Positions 1-7,071 of a stretch of 11,152 nucleotides of DNA are shown in pieces. Numbering within the stretch: position 1 is the stretch's first letter; every line of letters begins with the position of its first letter. A model generated the notes under the pieces. It worked only from the letters and a program-made list of their open reading frames with translations. It did not search any database and was not told where the DNA came from. Source of the DNA: Prochlorococcus marinus str. MIT 9215 (GTDB lineage Bacteria > Cyanobacteriota > Cyanobacteriia > PCC-6307 > Cyanobiaceae); NCBI GenBank assembly GCA_949486985.1, contig CATBLW010000084.1:1-11152 (forward strand), written 5' to 3'. The translations under genes were made by a program, and so were the position numbers.

Positions 1-2
1 AT

Positions 3-125
3 TGCAAGCCATCGGTTAAGGCCAAATCTGTCGCGAAGTTGTTTGGGGATAACCATGCCAACGAAGCCTTGAGTGCTCGAGAACTTAAACAGTTTGCGAT
101 CGTTCGGGCTTCCCTCCATATCTAA
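3..125 (+). CDS. Possible C-terminal end of an upstream gene (partial)
   Basis: One frame is open from the window edge to a TAA at 123-125 and encodes about 40 residues; the other two forward frames close early. The peptide contains lysine-rich SVKAKSVAKLF and ARELKQFAIVR segments, plausible as an amphipathic C-terminal tail. I do not recognise it. A dnaK gene often lies directly upstream of a dnaJ of this kind in cyanobacteria, so the end of a DnaK is possible. However, the tail does not resemble the acidic ending of the main DnaK, and 40 open codons can occur by chance. It ends 65 bp before dnaJ on the same strand. Confidence 0.3.
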   Translation, partial: CKPSVKAKSVAKLFGDNHANEALSARELKQFAIVRASLHI

Positions 126-190
126 ATGCGCAGGATCGCAGTTCTGCTGGGAAACTAAGTGCAACTTGGGCCTTTGGCCGCATCAAAGCT

Positions 191-1198
191 ATGGCCGGCA
201 GCGGCTACCGGGATTACTTCAAGGTTCTCGGAGTTGATCGCAGCGCCGACAACGATGCGATTAAGAGAGCGTTCCGAAAGCTGGCGCGGCAATATCACCC
301 TGATGTCAATCCTGGGGATGCCAGCGCTGAAGCCAAATTCAAGGAGGTCAGCGAGGCCTATGAGGTGCTCTCTGATCCTGATAAACGCAAAAAATATGAG
401 CAGTTTGGTCAATATTGGAATCAAGCCGGCGGAGTAGGCGGTGGTGGCCCTGCTGGCGTTGATGTCGACTTTGGCCGTTATGGCAACTTCGATGACTTCA
501 TTAATGATTTGTTGGGGCGTTTTGGCGGCCCTCAGGGGGGGGCAGGCTTTGGTGGTGGTTTCCCAGGTGGTGCAGGCTTCCCCGGTGGCGGTGGTTTTCC
601 AGGAGGAGCCGGTTTCCCTGGAGGAGCAGGCTTCCCAAGAGGTGGATCACGCCAGCCTTTGAATATGGATGCTGAGGCCACCGTCAAGGTGAGTTTCGCC
701 GAGGCCTTCCGTGGTACCGAACGCACGCTTTCAGTGAATGAAGAACGGGTGCAAGTACGAATTCCTCAGGGGGTTAAATCTGGTTCTCGCTTGCGCTTGA
801 AAGGCAAGGGCAATCTCCAGCCTGGAACTGGGCGTCGCGGAGATCTTTTTTTGAACATCGATGTTCAGCCTCATGCCATTTGGCGTTTGGATGGCGATCA
901 ATTGCGGGCAGATTTGCCCGTTGGATTGGATGAACTTGCTCTTGGGGGAAGCGTCAAAGTGATGACTCCTGATGGAGAAGCAGAGGTGACCATCCCTGCT
1001 GGCACGTCCCCAGGTCGTAGCTTGCGACTCAAGGGCAAGGGCTGGCCGTGTCGGGATGGTCGTGGTGATTTGCTCTTAACCCTCAGCTTGCAACTTCCAA
1101 GCAAATGGTCTGATCAAGAGCTGCAGTTGCTCAAGCAGTTGCAGGAGTCACGAAGCAGCAATCCCCGCGAATCCTGGTTGCAATCTGCTCGCCTCTAA
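191..1198 (+). CDS. dnaJ: DnaJ/Hsp40 co-chaperone without zinc finger (type II, CbpA-like)
   Basis: A co-chaperone expected to deliver unfolded clients to a DnaK and stimulate its ATPase in the cytoplasm. The J-domain covers about residues 6-72, with the diagnostic HPD at 36-38 between helices II and III. A glycine/phenylalanine-rich linker (about 79-153) follows and contains GFPGGA-type repeats. Two beta-sandwich client-binding domains (about 156-305) then end in a short helical tail. There is no CxxCxGxG zinc finger and the only cysteine is Cys287, so this is the type II architecture of CbpA/DnaJ3 rather than classical DnaJ. The 335-residue length is normal for that class. ATG 191 fits because the J-domain begins within six residues of it; no strong ribosome binding site is visible. 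hemB follows after 38 bp on the same strand, suggesting co-transcription. Confidence 0.95.
   Translation: MAGSGYRDYFKVLGVDRSADNDAIKRAFRKLARQYHPDVNPGDASAEAKFKEVSEAYEVLSDPDKRKKYEQFGQYWNQAGGVGGGGPAGVDVDFGRYGNFDDFINDLLGRFGGPQGGAGFGGGFPGGAGFPGGGGFPGGAGFPGGAGFPRGGSRQPLNMDAEATVKVSFAEAFRGTERTLSVNEERVQVRIPQGVKSGSRLRLKGKGNLQPGTGRRGDLFLNIDVQPHAIWRLDGDQLRADLPVGLDELALGGSVKVMTPDGEAEVTIPAGTSPGRSLRLKGKGWPCRDGRGDLLLTLSLQLPSKWSDQELQLLKQLQESRSSNPRESWLQSARL
545..646 (+). repeat. Tandem 18-bp repeats in the dnaJ Gly/Phe linker
   Basis: About five degenerate 18-bp units encode GFPGGA or close variants (residues 119-152), ending in a GFPRGG unit. Third codon positions vary between units, so the repeat is older than a recent slippage event and has been kept at protein level. 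It forms the flexible linker between the J-domain and the client-binding domains. Unit number in such arrays can vary between strains. Confidence 0.85.
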
Positions 1199-1236
1199 GG
1201 CAGGACCTACGATCACGGCCTCATCCTGCGGCTCTG

Positions 1237-2238
1237 ATGGATCTCACTTATCGCCCTCGTCGATTGCGTCGTACTCCTGCCCTGCGGGCGATGGTGCGGG
1301 AATTCAGCTTGTCAGCTGCTGATTTTATCTATCCCCTTTTTGTTCATGAGGGAGCAGAAGTGGAGCCGATCGGTGCCATGCCCGGTGCCAATCGTTGGAG
1401 TTTGGATCATTTAATTGGAGAAGTGCAACGGGCTTGGGGGCTTGGCATTCGTTGCATCGTGTTGTTCCCAAAAGTCTCGGAAGGTCTCAAAACAGAAGAT
1501 GGTGCTGAATGCTTTAACCAGCATGGCTTGATCCCTCGGGCGATCGCTCGGCTTAAGCAAGAGCTGCCAGAGATGACGGTGATGACCGATGTTGCTTTGG
1601 ATCCTTATTCCTGCGATGGCCATGACGGCATTGTCAGCTCGCAGGGGATTGTTTTGAATGATGAGACGATCGATCAGCTTTGCCGTCAGGCGGTTGTTCA
1701 AGCGCGTGCCGGTGCTGATTTGATTGGACCCAGCGACATGATGGATGGCCGCGTTGGCGCGATCCGTGAGGCTCTCGACGATGAGGGCTTTGAGCACGTC
1801 GGCATCATCAGCTATGCGGCTAAATATTCCTCTGCCTATTACGGGCCATTTCGTGAGGCGCTCGATTCAGCGCCGCGTGCGGCAGGTGATAAGCCCATTC
1901 CTACAGATAAGAGCACTTATCAAATGGACCCAGCCAATGCTCGTGAGGCGATTACTGAGGCCCAACTTGATGAGCAGGAGGGCGCTGATATTTTGATGGT
2001 TAAGCCTGGCTTGGCCTATCTGGACATCATTCATCGCTTGCGCGAAGAGTCGACGATGCCGATAGCGGCTTACAACGTGAGCGGCGAATACTCGATGGTG
2101 AAGGCCGCTGCAGAACGAGGCTGGATTGATGAGCGCGCTGTGGTGCTTGAGACGTTGTTGAGCTTCAAACGTGCTGGTGCTGACTTGATCCTCACCTATC
2201 ACGCCTGTGATGCTGCTGAATGGTTAAAGCAGGGATGA
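1237..2238 (+). CDS. hemB: Delta-aminolevulinic acid dehydratase (porphobilinogen synthase)
   Basis: Condenses two 5-aminolevulinate molecules into porphobilinogen, the common step toward haem, chlorophyll and bilins, as a cytoplasmic homo-oligomeric TIM-barrel enzyme. The two Schiff-base lysines are visible: Lys196 in SYAAKYSSAYYGPFR and Lys256 in MVKPGLAYLD. The metal-site segment at residues 118-131 has Asp122 and Asp130 (and Ala120) where zinc-dependent enzymes carry cysteines. That marks the magnesium-type enzyme of plants, cyanobacteria and many proteobacteria. An extra Cys126 lies inside this loop. The length of 333 residues is typical. ATG 1237 gives the usual short arm (LTYRPRRLRRTPALRAMVRE) before the barrel. 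It lies 38 bp after dnaJ and 39 bp before mutS2, probably in one transcript. Confidence 0.97.
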   Translation: MDLTYRPRRLRRTPALRAMVREFSLSAADFIYPLFVHEGAEVEPIGAMPGANRWSLDHLIGEVQRAWGLGIRCIVLFPKVSEGLKTEDGAECFNQHGLIPRAIARLKQELPEMTVMTDVALDPYSCDGHDGIVSSQGIVLNDETIDQLCRQAVVQARAGADLIGPSDMMDGRVGAIREALDDEGFEHVGIISYAAKYSSAYYGPFREALDSAPRAAGDKPIPTDKSTYQMDPANAREAITEAQLDEQEGADILMVKPGLAYLDIIHRLREESTMPIAAYNVSGEYSMVKAAAERGWIDERAVVLETLLSFKRAGADLILTYHACDAAEWLKQG

Positions 2239-2277
2239 TGAGCTTGTTCTCCTTCTCTTGAGCATTCCCTCCTTGGC

Positions 2278-4695
2278 ATGAGCTCGGAAGTCTGCAGCTC
2301 GGATGTCTCATCGGCCTCATTGGCTCTTGAGGACACTCTCAATTTGCTGGAGTGGCCACGTTTATGTGAGCACCTTTCGGGGTTTGCTAGCACGCTTCAG
2401 GGACGTCGTTACTGTCGTCAGCTGACCCTGCCAGTTGATCTTGCTTCCAGTCGATTAAGGCTGGCTGAAACGCTTGAAATCGCTGCCCTTGATGGACTCA
2501 TTGATGGCGGCCTCAGCTTTGAGGGTGTGCATGATCTTGCTCAAGTCTTAAGCCGTTGTGTCAAGGGAGGCGTGGCCTCAGGCGAGGAGTTGTTGGCCGT
2601 TGCCAACACCCTCTCGGCCGCAAGACGACTTAGACGTCAGATTGATGATCAAGAGCTGCGGCCGACTCTGACAGCAATCTTGGCGGATCTTGCCACGTTG
2701 CCTGAGCTAGAGCAGCGACTCAAGTTTTGCTTGGAAGATGGTGGGCGGGTGGCAGATCGCGCCAGTCCAATCCTTGCGGGTTTGCGAGGACAGTGGCAAA
2801 GCCTGCGACAGGAACGGCGCGATCGATTGCAAGAGCAATTGCGCCGTCATGCAGCCATGCTGCAGGACACGGTGATAGCCGAGCGGCATGGTCGTCCTGT
2901 TTTGGCTGTAAAGGCTGGTGCTGCCTCGCAGCTTCCTGGTCTGGTGCACGACAGCTCGGCTTCTGGGAGCACGGTGTTCATCGAACCTCAGGCCGTGATC
3001 GCCTTAGGCAATCGTTTGGCTGATTTAGAGGGTCGCATTCGGGAGCAAGAGCAAAAGGTTTTGGCGACATTGAGTGCGGCTGTTGCTGAGCACAACGCGT
3101 CCCTCGAAGATCTTGCTGAGATTTTGCTGCAATTGGATATGGCCTTGGCTCGTGGCCGTTATGGCCAGTGGCTCGGCGGTGTACCGCCAACTTTGCATGC
3201 TGAGCCTGATGCTGCTTTCAGTTTGCAGGAGTTGCGCCATCCATTGTTGGTCTGGCAGCAGAAGCGTGAGCAGGGGGCAGCTGTTGTCCCCACAAGCGTG
3301 GAGGTCTCCTCCAGTCTGAGAGTGGTGGCGATTACAGGGCCCAATACAGGTGGCAAAACGGTCACACTCAAGAGCATTGGCCTGGCCGCGTTGATGGCCC
3401 GAGCGGGCCTTTTATTGCCCTGCGCCGGGAGTCCATCACTGCCTTGGTGTGCGCAGGTGCTTGCGGATATTGGCGATGAGCAATCACTTCAGCAAAACCT
3501 CTCCACCTTTAGTGGTCATGTGAAGCGAATCAGTCGAATCCTTCAAGCCCTTGATGGAGGCCCTGCTCCGGCTTTGGTGCTTCTCGATGAAGTTGGTGCA
3601 GGTACTGACCCGAGTGAAGGTACGGCTCTGGCCTCTGCCTTGTTGCGTACCTTGGCGGACAGGGCACGCCTCACAATTGCTACCACTCACTTTGGGGAAC
3701 TAAAAGCTCTTAAATACAGCGACTCACGCTTTGAAAACGCGTCTGTTGCTTTCGATGGAGAGACGCTGTCTCCCACCTACCGCTTGCAATGGGGTATCCC
3801 CGGTCGAAGTAATGCTTTGGCTATTGCAACGCGCCTTGGTTTGGACGCTGCCGTTATTCAGGGCGCTGAAGAACTGCTGGCTCCTCGAGGCGATGGCGAA
3901 GTGAATGCGGTGATTCGTGGCTTGGAAGAACAGCGGCAGAGACAGCAGTCAGCGGCAGAGGATGCAGCGGCATTGCTGGCAAGAACAGAATTGCTCCATG
4001 AAGAGTTACTCAGCCGTTGGCATGCCCAGCGTCAGCAGTCTGCTGAGGTTCAAGAACGTGGACGCCAGAAGTTAGAGAATTCGATTCGGGAGGGTCAGCA
4101 GGAGGTGCGCACGCTGATTCGTCGTTTGCGTGGCGGACGGGCGGATGGCGATATGGCTCGTCTTGCCGGTCAGCGTTTGAGACGCATCGAGGCCGATCAT
4201 CAGCCTCAGCCTCAGCGAAGAGAGCATCAAGGTTGGCGACCTCAGGTTGGTGATCGCATTCGTCTACTTGCTCTCGGCAAGGCGGCGGAGGTGTTGGCTA
4301 TTGCTGATGATGGCCAGCAGCTCACCGTTCGCTGTGGCGTGATGCGCAGCACTGTGGACATTGCCACGGTTGAAAGTCTCGATGGCCGCAAACCCTCGCT
4401 CCCAGAGACCGTTGTGCAGGTTCAAGCAAGGAGCGGTTCACGTCGGCGACCAGAGGTGCGCACAACGCAAAACACTGTTGATGTTCGTGGCTTAAGAGTG
4501 CATGAGGCCGAAGTTGTTGTCGAAGAGCAGCTCCGCAATTCCAGTGGCCCTTTATGGGTCATCCATGGCATCGGAACTGGCAAGTTGAAACGAGGATTGC
4601 TGCATTGGCTTGAAAGCGTCCCCTATGTGGAAAAAGTTAGTGACGCCGAAAAGAGTGATGGTGGTGCTGGTTGCAGTGTGGTTTGGGTTCGTTAG
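2278..4695 (+). CDS. mutS2: MutS2-family ATPase with C-terminal Smr nuclease domain
   Basis: A dimeric MutS-like ATPase linked in other bacteria to suppression of homologous recombination and, in Bacillus, to splitting collided ribosomes. The N-terminal core/lever region runs to about residue 340. The ATPase has Walker A GPNTGGKT at 354-361, ADIGDEQS at 396-403, a signature-like LSTFSGHV at 408-415, Walker B LVLLDEVGAGTDPSEG at 433-448 and the TTHF switch at 469-472. A glutamine/arginine-rich coiled coil spans about 545-640 and a KOW-like barrel about 655-700. The Smr domain covers about 732-805, with VDVRGLR at 734-740 and HGIGTGKL at 763-770. The mismatch-recognition domain of MutS1 is absent, as expected. 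At 805 residues it is full length. ATG 2278 is the only in-frame ATG before the conserved LNLLEWPRL; no clear ribosome binding site precedes it. Its TAG overlaps the stop of the convergent ABC gene. Confidence 0.96.
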   Translation: MSSEVCSSDVSSASLALEDTLNLLEWPRLCEHLSGFASTLQGRRYCRQLTLPVDLASSRLRLAETLEIAALDGLIDGGLSFEGVHDLAQVLSRCVKGGVASGEELLAVANTLSAARRLRRQIDDQELRPTLTAILADLATLPELEQRLKFCLEDGGRVADRASPILAGLRGQWQSLRQERRDRLQEQLRRHAAMLQDTVIAERHGRPVLAVKAGAASQLPGLVHDSSASGSTVFIEPQAVIALGNRLADLEGRIREQEQKVLATLSAAVAEHNASLEDLAEILLQLDMALARGRYGQWLGGVPPTLHAEPDAAFSLQELRHPLLVWQQKREQGAAVVPTSVEVSSSLRVVAITGPNTGGKTVTLKSIGLAALMARAGLLLPCAGSPSLPWCAQVLADIGDEQSLQQNLSTFSGHVKRISRILQALDGGPAPALVLLDEVGAGTDPSEGTALASALLRTLADRARLTIATTHFGELKALKYSDSRFENASVAFDGETLSPTYRLQWGIPGRSNALAIATRLGLDAAVIQGAEELLAPRGDGEVNAVIRGLEEQRQRQQSAAEDAAALLARTELLHEELLSRWHAQRQQSAEVQERGRQKLENSIREGQQEVRTLIRRLRGGRADGDMARLAGQRLRRIEADHQPQPQRREHQGWRPQVGDRIRLLALGKAAEVLAIADDGQQLTVRCGVMRSTVDIATVESLDGRKPSLPETVVQVQARSGSRRRPEVRTTQNTVDVRGLRVHEAEVVVEEQLRNSSGPLWVIHGIGTGKLKRGLLHWLESVPYVEKVSDAEKSDGGAGCSVVWVR

Positions 4696-5951
4696 TCGAG
4701 GCTGGGCAATGCAGGCTCTTGATCTTTAGAGATGTCTTCAGAGTGGAGTGGCATCGCTGGTTGGATCGCTTCACCATCAGCGAGAAACAATCGCCAGCCT
4801 TCTGGATTGGCCTCCAGATTCAGAGTGCTCCCAGGGAAGACAGCAAGCTCTGGTGAGGCACGTAACTGAATGAGATGGTGGCCTTGAACAAGCTTGCAAG
4901 TGATGAGTTGCTCATTGCCCAGCACCTCTGTATGTCTCACTTCAGCGGCGATGTTGCGGTTTGTGGCAGGTGCCACACGCCAATACTCGGGACGTAGTCC
5001 TGCCCAAAGGGCTTTCCCCTCCAGCGGCAATAAGGCTTCGGCCAGTGCTCCTTTGATTGGTAAACGTCTATCGCCGAGAAGGATTGTGCTGGCAGGGCCT
5101 GCAATCACAGGCAACAAATTCATCGCTGGACTGCCAATGAATTGGGCCACGAATGTGTTGGCAGGCCACTGATAAAGCTCCATTGGCGTGCCCAATTGCT
5201 GTAACTGGCCTTGATTCAGTACGGCGATTCGGTGGCCCATCGTCATCGCCTCGACTTGGTCGTGGGTGACATAAATGGTTGTGGTGCCCAATTGTCTTTG
5301 GAGATCAACGATTTGGGCTCTGGTGCTGGTGCGGAGCTTGGCGTCCAGGTTGCTCAGTGGTTCGTCCATGAGGAAAACCGAAGGCTTTCTTGCCATGGCT
5401 CTGCCAAGGGCAACCCGTTGTTTCTGCCCGCCTGAGAGTTCTTTGGGTTGGCGATCAAGCAGTGCTTCCAGTTCCAGTGCTTCAGCAACTTCCAGTGTTC
5501 GCTGTTCAATCAGAGCCTCTCGATGCGATGCGATTCGGATTGGTTTAGGCCAGTTTCTTGTGCTGCAGTGCAGTTGATCTTGAAGTTGTTGACCCCATGA
5601 GCGCCGACGGCTTCTTCTTAAGCCGAATGCCAGGTTGTCGCGAACGCTTAAGTGGGGGTAAAGCGCATAGCTCTGAAACACCATCGCCACATCTCTCTGG
5701 GCTGGCCGAAGCTTCGAGACTGGTTGGTCGCCTACATAGATCTCTCCGCGGGTTGGACTGTCTAAGCCCGCGAGCAGCCTGAGAAGAGTGCTTTTGCCGC
5801 AACCCGAAGGGCCGACAAGTACGAGGAATTCGCCATCTTTGATGTCGAGATTGAGCTGACGAATGACTTCGATATCCGTCCCACGGCTACCTCTTCGGCC
5901 TCTGCCTGGGTAGGTCTTGTCCAGATCCTTGAAGTGAACACCTGCCAACAC
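4692..5951 (-). CDS. MalK/UgpC-type ABC importer ATPase (sugar or compatible-solute uptake)
   Basis: The ATP-hydrolysing subunit of a carbohydrate-type ABC importer, acting on the cytoplasmic face of the membrane. Visible motifs are Walker A GPSGCGKST (47-55), Q-loop Gln93 in MVFQSYALYPHLSV, signature LSGGQ (172-176), Walker B VFLMDEP (192-198), D-loop NLDAKLR (201-207) and switch His230. A C-terminal TOBE/MOP-like regulatory domain (about 277-395) contains AGLRPE. Family candidates are GgtA (glucosylglycerol/sucrose/trehalose), MalK and UgpC; motifs alone cannot tell them apart. Two departures are seen: an Arg/Gly-rich insert near 16-26 and about 27 extra residues (roughly 113-145) in the helical subdomain, compared with E. 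coli MalK. No permease or binding protein is nearby, so its partners must be encoded elsewhere. The start is GTG 5951. It is inverted between mutS2 and obgE. Confidence 0.9.
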   Translation of the reverse strand: MLAGVHFKDLDKTYPGRGRRGSRGTDIEVIRQLNLDIKDGEFLVLVGPSGCGKSTLLRLLAGLDSPTRGEIYVGDQPVSKLRPAQRDVAMVFQSYALYPHLSVRDNLAFGLRRSRRRSWGQQLQDQLHCSTRNWPKPIRIASHREALIEQRTLEVAEALELEALLDRQPKELSGGQKQRVALGRAMARKPSVFLMDEPLSNLDAKLRTSTRAQIVDLQRQLGTTTIYVTHDQVEAMTMGHRIAVLNQGQLQQLGTPMELYQWPANTFVAQFIGSPAMNLLPVIAGPASTILLGDRRLPIKGALAEALLPLEGKALWAGLRPEYWRVAPATNRNIAAEVRHTEVLGNEQLITCKLVQGHHLIQLRASPELAVFPGSTLNLEANPEGWRLFLADGEAIQPAMPLHSEDISKDQEPALPSLD

Positions 5952-5970
5952 CCAACCCCGAATCTCTCTG

Positions 5971-5980
5971 ATCTTAAGAT
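5971..5980. promoter_or_regulatory. Perfect 10-bp palindrome in the divergent ABC/obgE gap
   Basis: ATCTTAAGAT reads the same on both strands and lies close to the middle of the 57-bp gap (5952-6008) between the two divergent starts. TAAGAT inside it resembles a -10 box in both directions, but I see no convincing -35 element at the right distance on either side. It could be an operator, part of back-to-back promoters, or chance. Confidence 0.25.
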
Positions 5981-6008
5981 TGATGATTGGCCCAGTCAGG
6001 CGCTAGCC

Positions 6009-6998
6009 GTGCAGTTCATTGATCAGGCCCGCATCGCGGTGAGAGCAGGTCGCGGAGGCGATGGGATCATGGCCTTTCGGCGAGAGAAGTATGTGCCGGC
6101 CGGGGGGCCCTCCGGAGGAGATGGAGGCCATGGAGGCAACGTGGTCCTTGAGGCTGATGACAATCTCCAAACCCTGCTGGATTTCAATTACAAGAGATTG
6201 TTCCCGGCTGAAGATGGTCGTCGAGGCGGCCCGAATCGTTGTTCAGGGGCTTCAGGCAAGGACTTGCTGATCAAAGTGCCTTGTGGCACGCAAGTGAGTC
6301 ATCTCAATACCGGCATTCTTCTGGGTGATTTGACCTCATCAGGTCAGAGGCTGATTGTGGCTTTTGGTGGTCGCGGTGGCCTTGGAAATGCCCACTACCT
6401 CAGCAATCGCAATCGGGCCCCTGAGAAATTCACGGAAGGCAGAGATGGTGAGGAATGGTCATTGCAGATGGAACTCAAGTTGCTGGCAGAGGTTGGGATC
6501 ATTGGTCTTCCTAACGCTGGCAAAAGCACGTTGATTGCTGTGCTTTCGGCAGCTCGCCCCAAGATTGCCGATTATCCCTTTACAACGCTGGTCCCGAATC
6601 TTGGTGTGGTCCGTCGGCCTAGCGGCGATGGCACGGTTTTTGCAGACATTCCAGGGCTTATTGCCGGAGCTGCTCAAGGAGCAGGTCTCGGACACGATTT
6701 CCTGCGCCATATCGAACGGACCAGGTTGCTGATTCATTTGGTTGATGCTGGAGCTGACGATCCAGTCTCAGATTTGCAAGTGGTAGAGAAGGAGTTGGTC
6801 GCTTATGGCCATGGCTTGATGGATCGGCCCAGACTTCTTGTTGTTAATAAACAGGAGCTCGTTGACAAAGCCCATCACCAGGAACTGGTTGAGCGGCTTC
6901 AAGCCGCTAGTGGCAGACCATTGCTGTTGATCTCCGCTGCAATGGCTCAGGGACTTGACGTGCTGCTTGAGCGGGTTTGGAGTGAGTTGGGTGTTTGA
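6009..6998 (+). CDS. obgE: Obg/CgtA ribosome-associated GTPase
   Basis: An essential GTPase family involved in large ribosomal subunit maturation and stress control. The glycine-rich Obg fold occupies residues 1-157 (QFIDQARIAVRAGRGGDG, then GGPSGGDGGHGG). The G domain has G1 GLPNAGKST (166-174), switch I DYPFTTLVPNLGV (188-200), G3 DIPG (214-217), G4 NKQE (280-283, glutamate where NKxD is canonical) and G5 SAA (309-311). No extended C-terminal domain is present, so it ends at 329 residues. I place the start at GTG 6009, because the family nearly always begins (M/V)QFIDxA. An upstream in-frame GTG at 5934 would add 25 unrelated residues and overlap the divergent ABC gene by 18 bp. The next gene on this strand starts 73 bp downstream, beyond a hairpin and a candidate promoter. 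Confidence 0.95.
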   Translation: MQFIDQARIAVRAGRGGDGIMAFRREKYVPAGGPSGGDGGHGGNVVLEADDNLQTLLDFNYKRLFPAEDGRRGGPNRCSGASGKDLLIKVPCGTQVSHLNTGILLGDLTSSGQRLIVAFGGRGGLGNAHYLSNRNRAPEKFTEGRDGEEWSLQMELKLLAEVGIIGLPNAGKSTLIAVLSAARPKIADYPFTTLVPNLGVVRRPSGDGTVFADIPGLIAGAAQGAGLGHDFLRHIERTRLLIHLVDAGADDPVSDLQVVEKELVAYGHGLMDRPRLLVVNKQELVDKAHHQELVERLQAASGRPLLLISAAMAQGLDVLLERVWSELGV

Positions 6999-7022
6999 AG
7001 TGTGTGAGATCTCATCAACACT
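6999..7022 (+). other. Hairpin immediately after the obgE stop codon
   Basis: AGTGT (6999-7003) pairs with ACACT (7018-7022), and inside it TGAGATCTCA (7005-7014) is self-complementary, giving a stacked stem. No T-run follows, so it is not a classical intrinsic terminator. It could protect the obgE mRNA 3' end or slow transcription into the small downstream gene. It abuts the candidate -35 box at 7022-7027. Confidence 0.4.
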
Positions 7023-7050
7023 TGTCTATTTGCTGAGTTTTGGCCATAAC
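7022..7050 (+). promoter_or_regulatory. Candidate sigma70-type promoter for the 60-residue protein gene
   Basis: TTGTCT (7022-7027) and CATAAC (7045-7050) match the -35 and -10 consensus at four of six positions each, with the ideal 17-bp spacing. Transcription would start near 7057, leaving a short leader of about 15 nt before ATG 7072. The evidence is sequence pattern only. Confidence 0.3.
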
Positions 7051-7071
7051 TGAACAAAGTTGACTCATTCA

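Noticed and set aside
532..726. Proline/glycine-rich antisense reading frame opposite the dnaJ linker
   Set aside because: It is the mirror of the GFPGGA repeats; the composition comes from the repeat and there is no independent start signal or family.
1200..1229. GCAGGA/TCCTGC inverted repeat between dnaJ and hemB
   Set aside because: Only 6 bp of stem with an 18-nt loop and no T-run; too weak to call a terminator or riboswitch.
1540..1547. GCGATCGC, the HIP1 palindrome common in many cyanobacteria
   Set aside because: Only one copy was spotted, inside hemB; no over-representation that would imply a functional repeat here.
1411..1797. 128-residue minus-strand open frame inside hemB
   Set aside because: Shadow of a well-conserved enzyme gene, with no recognisable domain.
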